Origin: an uncultured Actinomycetes bacterium
GTDB taxonomy: Bacteria > Actinomycetota > Actinomycetes > Mycobacteriales > Nakamurellaceae
NCBI GenBank assembly: GCA_937926105.1
Contig: CALANS010000211.1
Location: 186,001 to 250,000, forward strand
Length of the DNA: 64,000 bases
Reading direction: 5' to 3'
Every line of letters begins with the position of its first letter. Within the stretch, counting starts at the first letter, position 1. The translations under genes were made by a program, and so were the position numbers. Positions 59,609 through 64,000 of this stretch are shown in pieces. A model generated the notes under the pieces. That model saw only the letters and a program-made list of their open reading frames with translations. It was not told where the DNA came from and did no database searches.

Positions 59609-60020
59609 CGGGTCATTGTCGGTCCGAACGCTGTGGCCCGCAGGCGCGGCGCATCCTCGAGGCGTCACCGGCAGGCGACTGACCGGCCGGAGGGGGACCA
59701 CGGGGAGTGTCCGGTTTGTCGCAGCACGTGCAACGACAAATCGGACAGGCGCCGGAACCTGCGCGGACTGGAGCTGCCGGCCGACCAGACACGTCCCAGA
59801 CCAGGTCCATCGATCTCACTCGGGCAAAGCGGACTGACCGTCGTCGCCCGACAGGCCAAGACCGACCGCGTAGGCCGCATCGGGTCCGAGGGCCGAAGGG
59901 CATCCTCCAGGCTGCGACGAACTGCGTCGGAAGGTGCCCGCCGCCCGTCTCGATCGCTGCGACCAATGGCTGCTTGACGCCCGATCTCGCCCCGAGATGG
60001 AGGCAGTGTCCTCCTGAGCC
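59609..60020. other. Intergenic region, 412 bp
   Basis: Lies between the GH63 start and the esterase stop. Contains the palindrome copy B (59708-59747). No convincing gene; the open frames here overlap each other on both strands and have no ribosome-binding sites or family signatures. Confidence 0.6.
59708..59747. repeat. 40-bp palindrome centred on GCACGTGC (copy B)
   Basis: Left half TGTCCGGTTTGTCGCAGCAC; right half read on the other strand TGTCCGATTTGTCGTTGCAC: 17 of 20 positions pair. It is clearly related to copy A at 23155-23192. About 100 bp upstream of the GH63 GTG. Confidence 0.8.
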
Positions 60021-60740
60021 TCAGACCATTTCCGCCAAATACTGCGGCAGCATCGCCCGCCAGGTTTGCCAGTCGTGCGGCCAGTCCGGACCCCAGTCGT
60101 CCACCCGGTTCGGGACCCCCTTGGCGCCCAGCACATCCGCCATCCGCCAGGACTCCCCCACGTCCTCCCACGCGCCCGACCCGGACGCCAGCACGATCAT
60201 CCGGGTGCGCAGGGTGTCCAGCGCGTCACCGCCCATGCCCGGCACGAACTCCAACGGCGAGGAGAAGAACAGCTCCTCGGTCCACACCGGGTAATGCTTC
60301 TCCACCCCGTAGGTGCCGCTCATCGCGATCGCGCCGCGGAACGCATCCGGATACCGGCACACCATCGCCACCGAGTTGAACGCCCCGATCGACGATCCGG
60401 CCGCCAGCACCGGCATCGACCCCCCGCAGTCGGCCCAGATCGCCGGCAGCACCTCATGCCGCACCGCCTGCTGGAAGGCCGACAGGAACGCCGCACGGAA
60501 CTCCGGCGAGCCCTCCTCGGTGAGCATCACCCGGCCGGCCAACGAATCGCAGGAGTACAGCTTCACCCGGCCGGCGTCGATCAGGGGGGCGCACGCGTCT
60601 ACCAGGTGCATCCGCTCGATCTCCTCGGCGTCACCTCCTGCCGTCGGAAAGACCAGCACCGGCGTGCCGAAACTGCCCCACCGGGCTAGGGTGACGGGCC
60701 GATGCATCCGCTCCGACTGCCACCGCTCGACCGCCTTCAT
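60021..60740 (-). CDS. Esterase-fold alpha/beta hydrolase
   Basis: 239 aa, ATG start. Putative esterase (PF00756-type) fold: LVFPTAGGDAEEIERMHLVD, nucleophile elbow VLAAGSSIGAFNSVAMVCRY (Ser about 117), and DDWGPDWPHDWQTWRAMLPQ with the catalytic His. Cytoplasmic, no signal peptide. Last gene of the ATP-grasp unit, 64 bp after the second esterase. It may cleave or form an ester or amide bond of the unit's product; a proof is lacking. Confidence 0.82.
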   Translation of the reverse strand: MKAVERWQSERMHRPVTLARWGSFGTPVLVFPTAGGDAEEIERMHLVDACAPLIDAGRVKLYSCDSLAGRVMLTEEGSPEFRAAFLSAFQQAVRHEVLPAIWADCGGSMPVLAAGSSIGAFNSVAMVCRYPDAFRGAIAMSGTYGVEKHYPVWTEELFFSSPLEFVPGMGGDALDTLRTRMIVLASGSGAWEDVGESWRMADVLGAKGVPNRVDDWGPDWPHDWQTWRAMLPQYLAEMV

Positions 60741-60804
60741 GCCAGGCCTCCCGATGGGTCCGTGAACCCGCTCATCCCGTCACCGCTGTGCCCACCTACC
60801 CGAA

Positions 60805-61974
60805 CTACTCGTACACGAACTTCTGCGGCCCCGGGTAGATCCAGCTCAGCGCACCACCCAGCCGGTCCCGCCAATCCTCCCAGCTGTGCCCGTCCCGCGC
60901 CTCGATGTAGCGCACCGTCATGCCGGCCGACTCGAACACCGGCACCATCGACCGGTTCTGCACGATGAGCGGCTCGTACACCCCGCAGGTGATGTACAGC
61001 CGGTCGGCGACCCGCCGGGGCCGGCGCCGGTAGGCGTTGACGAACGTCACCACCGGGTCGAACGCCGGCCCGCCGCCGTGCTCGTCACCGATGTCGGTGA
61101 ACACGAACGAGCCGGACATCAGCACCAGCGACCCGATCATCGCCGGATACCGATACGCGGTCGAGAGTGACGCCACCGCACCGAAACTCGATCCGAGCAG
61201 GCACCGTCCGGACGGCTGGCCGACGAGTGGCAGCTCGCGCTCCAGCCGCGGGATCAGCTCGTGGGTGATGAACCGGGCGTGCGCGGCGGAGTTCGCATAC
61301 TCGGTCAGCCGGTCGCCGGGATCGGTGAAGGCCACCACGGTCTCGGCCACGTCCAGCCGGTGGATCAGGTTGTCCAGCACCGTCTTGGCCGCGGCATACT
61401 GCAGAAAGTCCGAACCGTCGTGCACCACCAGCAGGGGGTAGCGGGTGGTGCTGCGGAACCGAGCGGGAAGGTATACCCGGCAACGGGACTCGCGCCGCAG
61501 CGCCCGGCTGGGGATGGACATTTCCACCAGTTCGCCGGGGCGGGATTCGGGGTCCGGGATCGTCCAGTCTGGGGTGACGTAGCCGCGGGCGAAGCACACC
61601 GACGAGGACCCCACCGGGCTGTGCGAGCGGTGCGGGTTCAGCGGGTCGTTGATGCGCTGCACCGTCCCGCCGGCGGACACCTCCAGCTGGTACTCCACCC
61701 GCGAGGTATCGGGCAGCTCCAGCACCAGGTACCACAGGTCGGTGCGTGGGATGCGGCGCAGCGGCATTCGGTCCGGCAGCCCGACCACCCGGTGGATCAG
61801 GTGCACGGCGTCGGCCTCGCCCCGGTAGCAGAAGGTGCACGTGCCACCCTCGACGATGGGAACCTGGTGGCGTGCCAGGAATCGGTCGATGGCGGCGGCG
61901 TCCAGCGGGCGGCGCTCCCGCAGCCGGGTGATGGCGAGCTTGCGCCCGGAGCGCCGTTCGGCGGCGATCGTCAC
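60805..61974 (-). CDS. Enterochelin-esterase-like hydrolase
   Basis: 389 aa from GTG 61974; GTGA overlaps the S51-like gene stop. Residues ~35-150 form an N-terminal beta-sandwich like the enterochelin esterase N-domain (VHLIHRVVGLPDRMPLRRIP, LWYLVLELPDTSRVEYQLEV). The C-terminal esterase domain has YPLLVVHDGSDFLQYAA, nucleophile elbow RCLLGSSFGAVASLSTAYRY (Ser about 262) and the His segment YIEARDGHSWEDWRDRLG. It is coupled to the peptidase-like and ATP-grasp genes. Confidence 0.85.
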   Translation of the reverse strand: MTIAAERRSGRKLAITRLRERRPLDAAAIDRFLARHQVPIVEGGTCTFCYRGEADAVHLIHRVVGLPDRMPLRRIPRTDLWYLVLELPDTSRVEYQLEVSAGGTVQRINDPLNPHRSHSPVGSSSVCFARGYVTPDWTIPDPESRPGELVEMSIPSRALRRESRCRVYLPARFRSTTRYPLLVVHDGSDFLQYAAAKTVLDNLIHRLDVAETVVAFTDPGDRLTEYANSAAHARFITHELIPRLERELPLVGQPSGRCLLGSSFGAVASLSTAYRYPAMIGSLVLMSGSFVFTDIGDEHGGGPAFDPVVTFVNAYRRRPRRVADRLYITCGVYEPLIVQNRSMVPVFESAGMTVRYIEARDGHSWEDWRDRLGGALSWIYPGPQKFVYE

Positions 61975-62930
61975 CGTCCCACCGCCCGCATGTCGGCGTC
62001 GACACCCCACGGCGCGACAACCCCGTTGGCACCGAGCACGGCGGCGCCCTCGGGCAGCTCGCCGCCGGGCGCGAGGTCCACCCGGTCCCCCGCCTCCAAC
62101 ACCAGGCACCTATCCGGCGCGAACCGCCGGGCCAGTAGCCCCATCCCGGCGTGATCGTCCATCCGCAGCCGACGGTGCGCCGCGGGCAATGCGACAATCC
62201 CCGGCACCAGCCCCAGCCCGGTGCCATACACCTCGGCGCAGGCCGGGCCGTGCTCGGTCCGGTCGTGAAACAACACGATCCGGCCGGTCAGCGCCATGGC
62301 CCCGGCAGACCACGCCAGCACCGGGATGTCCGCCTGCATCAGCAGCGCCGCCAGGTTGAACAGGTGCAGCGCCTCGGCGAGCACCCCGACGTGCCCGCCG
62401 GCCATGGCAAACGCCCGGCACCCGGCCAACTGCGCAGCGATCTCCCGGCGGTGCGCGGCGATCGGCTCCCGCTCGTGCGGCGGGAAGGCGCCGTAGAACT
62501 CGGCATCCAGCTGCTGGACCGCGGTCAGGTGCGCGGCGTCCAAGTCCCGGATCGCCTGCTCCGCCTCGGCCGCCGCGGACTCGCGCAGGGACGCGAACGG
62601 CTCCGGGCCGTCGTAGCGGCGCACGTCCAGCACCGCCTGCACGGCCAGGTCGAGGCGCAGCAGGTACAGCGCCGACAGCTCGGCGAGCGCCTCCCGGCGG
62701 CGCAGCACCCCGCTGGCGTACTCGCCGTCGGCCGCCATCACCTCGCCGAACCGGCGATACAGCGCGAGGTTGACCGACGAGCCGGACAGCAGCGCGTCCA
62801 GCTCGGCGTCGTCACTCTCGCGTTCCTGCCACCCGGCGGTGACGGTGCCGAACGGTCCGGCCAGGCCCAGGGCGCGGACCACAGCATCGACCCGGGGCCG
62901 GCGCTGCGGCCCCAGCAGGGTGATCCTCAC
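61971..62930 (-). CDS. Type 1 glutamine amidotransferase-like / S51 peptidase-family protein
   Basis: 319 aa from GTG 62930; GTGA overlaps the ATP-grasp stop and the end overlaps the next gene by GTGA. N-terminal VRITLLGPQRRPRVDAVVRA, a helical middle (60-190), and the S51 nucleophile motif PVLAWSAGAMALTGRIVLFH (Ser about 207) with a downstream LVPGIVALPAAHRRLRMDDH segment. S51 enzymes include aspartyl dipeptidase and cyanophycinase. Together with an ATP-grasp ligase this suggests a peptide or isopeptide metabolite, but the substrate is unknown. Confidence 0.8.
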   Translation of the reverse strand: MRITLLGPQRRPRVDAVVRALGLAGPFGTVTAGWQERESDDAELDALLSGSSVNLALYRRFGEVMAADGEYASGVLRRREALAELSALYLLRLDLAVQAVLDVRRYDGPEPFASLRESAAAEAEQAIRDLDAAHLTAVQQLDAEFYGAFPPHEREPIAAHRREIAAQLAGCRAFAMAGGHVGVLAEALHLFNLAALLMQADIPVLAWSAGAMALTGRIVLFHDRTEHGPACAEVYGTGLGLVPGIVALPAAHRRLRMDDHAGMGLLARRFAPDRCLVLEAGDRVDLAPGGELPEGAAVLGANGVVAPWGVDADMRAVGR

Positions 62931-64000
62931 GAGGCGTGCACCGTGACCGTGCGGCCGACGTCGTCGAGCATGGCGTGCAGCACGTCGTAGTCCGGGTGCC
63001 GCATCCGCAGGTACGCGTTGGCCATGTAGCCGGCGGCGATCGGCTGGGTCGGGGTACCCGGGTCGGGCAGGTGCGCGTCGATCACCCACTCGCGGTACTT
63101 CTCGCCGATCGCGTCCATCCCGCTGTATCCGGTGATGGTGCCGTCGGCCTCCGGCCGCAGCGCGACAATGCCCGCCGCGTCCCGACGGGACGGCAAGGCG
63201 GTGACGTGGCCGCCCATGATGACCTCCGCCCATTGCCGGTACAGGTCGATGTCGTTGCCGGCCGAGTACAGATCCCAGGCACCGACTCCCGGGGGGCGGC
63301 AACCGATCTCGGAAAAGCGCAAGCCCTTCGGCCCGAAGAACCACTCCATATGGGTCGCCGACGTGCCGATGCCCAGTTCCCGGATGACGGTAGCCCCCAC
63401 ATCGCGCAGCTGCCGGTAGTCCTCGACGGAGTCGACCCGGTTGGTGGCGATGAACTGCGGCGAGATCCACCGGGTGCGCATCGCCTCGAGCACGTTGGGG
63501 AAGTAGTGCGAGACGAAATCCACGGCCACGTCGCCGCCGGCGGTGATGGTGTCGTAGAACCCCTCGTGACCCTCCACGAACTCCTCGATGGCCACCGAGT
63601 CCGCGGTGCCGAAGGAGCTCAGCGCGGCCGCCAGTTCGGTGTCCGAGTCCACCCGGGCGGTGCCGGACGCGCCGGCGCCGCTACGCGGCTTGAGGATCAG
63701 CGGGTAGCCGACCGCCGCGGCGAACTGCTGCGCCTGCGCCAGCGTGGACACCGCGGTGGAGGCGGCGGTCGGGACGCCCGCCTCCCGCAGCACCTGCTTC
63801 ATGGACGGCTTGTCCCGGCACAGCCAGGCGGTGTGCACGCTGGTGCCCGGAATCGTGCAGGCCTCGCGGACCTGCGCGGCGGCCATGGTGTGCGCCTCGA
63901 TGGTGGCCTCCAGCCGATCCACCCACACTCGCTCCTGGATCCACCGGGTGGCGGCCGTCATGGCGGGCACGTCGGTGACGGAGCCGACCTGGTGATAGTG
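62927..64000 (-). CDS. ATP-grasp ligase (N-terminus beyond the window)
   Basis: 357 residues are visible; the frame (…YHQVGSVTDVPAMTAATRWI) runs to the right edge without a stop, so the start is outside. ATP-grasp core: KPSMKQVLREAGVPTAAST, nucleotide Lys in YPLILKPRSGAGASGTARV, VAIEEFVEGHEGFYDTITAG and metal-binding GLRFSEIGCRPPGVGAWDLY. These enzymes join a carboxylate to an amine or thiol through acyl phosphate. It is the first gene of a coupled unit with an S51-like protein and two esterases. Confidence 0.88.
   Translation of the reverse strand, partial: HYHQVGSVTDVPAMTAATRWIQERVWVDRLEATIEAHTMAAAQVREACTIPGTSVHTAWLCRDKPSMKQVLREAGVPTAASTAVSTLAQAQQFAAAVGYPLILKPRSGAGASGTARVDSDTELAAALSSFGTADSVAIEEFVEGHEGFYDTITAGGDVAVDFVSHYFPNVLEAMRTRWISPQFIATNRVDSVEDYRQLRDVGATVIRELGIGTSATHMEWFFGPKGLRFSEIGCRPPGVGAWDLYSAGNDIDLYRQWAEVIMGGHVTALPSRRDAAGIVALRPEADGTITGYSGMDAIGEKYREWVIDAHLPDPGTPTQPIAAGYMANAYLRMRHPDYDVLHAMLDDVGRTVTVHAS

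Noticed and set aside
59616..59977. Overlapping small frames between the GH63 and esterase genes
   Set aside because: Arg-rich on both strands, no ribosome-binding sites, and they cross the palindrome copy B.

Overview
The window is high-GC actinobacterial DNA. Evidence: an RbpA RNA-polymerase-binding protein, a polyprenol-phosphate-mannose synthase beside an apolipoprotein N-acyltransferase, PaaX and TetR regulators, a DUF5709-type acidic protein, DUF222/HNH and Vsr-like nucleases, frequent GTG starts, and ATGA/GTGA/TGATG gene overlaps. A type IV pilus operon narrows the lineage, but I cannot name the genus from the sequence. No rRNA, complete tRNA, CRISPR array or transposase is visible. 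About 60 protein genes fill most of the window.

Layout. 1-10.4 kb: the end of prs, a membrane metallophosphoesterase, a NarL-type two-component pair, a glyoxalase-fold protein, a coupled PLP ammonia-lyase and M20 peptidase, a zinc-finger protein, a glycerophosphodiesterase, a thymidine kinase, an aspartoacylase-like hydrolase and a methyltransferase. 10.5-16.4 kb: a GH1 glucosidase with an MFS transporter, divergent from a TetR gene that leads into an alanine-racemase-fold gene and an aldonolactone oxidase. 16.4-18.4 kb: a two-gene unit encoding an unusual PI3K/actin-fragmin-kinase-like protein and a small partner. 18.7-23.5 kb: rbpA behind a SigR/SigH-like promoter, a PD-(D/E)XK nuclease bracketed by two copies of a dispersed repeat, ppm1, lnt and a HesB-like gene. 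23.8-33.3 kb: a compact type IV pilus locus (prepilin peptidase, pilin, PilT, PilB, PilC and three minor or tip proteins). 33.4-39.7 kb: two HNH nucleases, DoxX, an acidic protein, SseA, SufE and a small hydrolase. 39.6-42.3 kb: an acyl-CoA synthetase and an enoyl-CoA hydratase. 42.4-48.4 kb: purine/ureide catabolism (OHCU decarboxylase, HIU hydrolase, uricase, 8-oxoguanine-type deaminase, allantoinase, HpcH-like lyase). 48.6-56.7 kb: a CoA-dependent aromatic pathway that looks like 2-aminobenzoyl-CoA (or salicylyl-CoA) degradation, with a PaaX regulator. 56.9-64 kb: a GH63-like glycosidase, then a four-gene ATP-grasp / S51-peptidase-like / double-esterase unit running off the end.

How it works together. 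The two outward promoters of the aromatic cluster share the same -35 region, spacer and -10 layout, with an inverted repeat TGAC-N4-GTCA over the -35, so PaaX probably controls both. The ureide genes convert urate to allantoin and then allantoate. The pilus genes contain the assembly, retraction and processing enzymes plus the pilins, with a hairpin after the major pilin that probably sets pilin in excess.

Most unusual signals: (1) a dispersed 91-115 bp imperfect inverted repeat present four times, all at gene boundaries; (2) a roughly 40 bp near-perfect palindrome present twice; (3) the kinase-like protein with recurring LRRS motifs; (4) the coupled ATP-grasp/S51/esterase unit; (5) several genes whose start codon sits 6-7 nt after a -10-like hexamer, implying leaderless transcripts.
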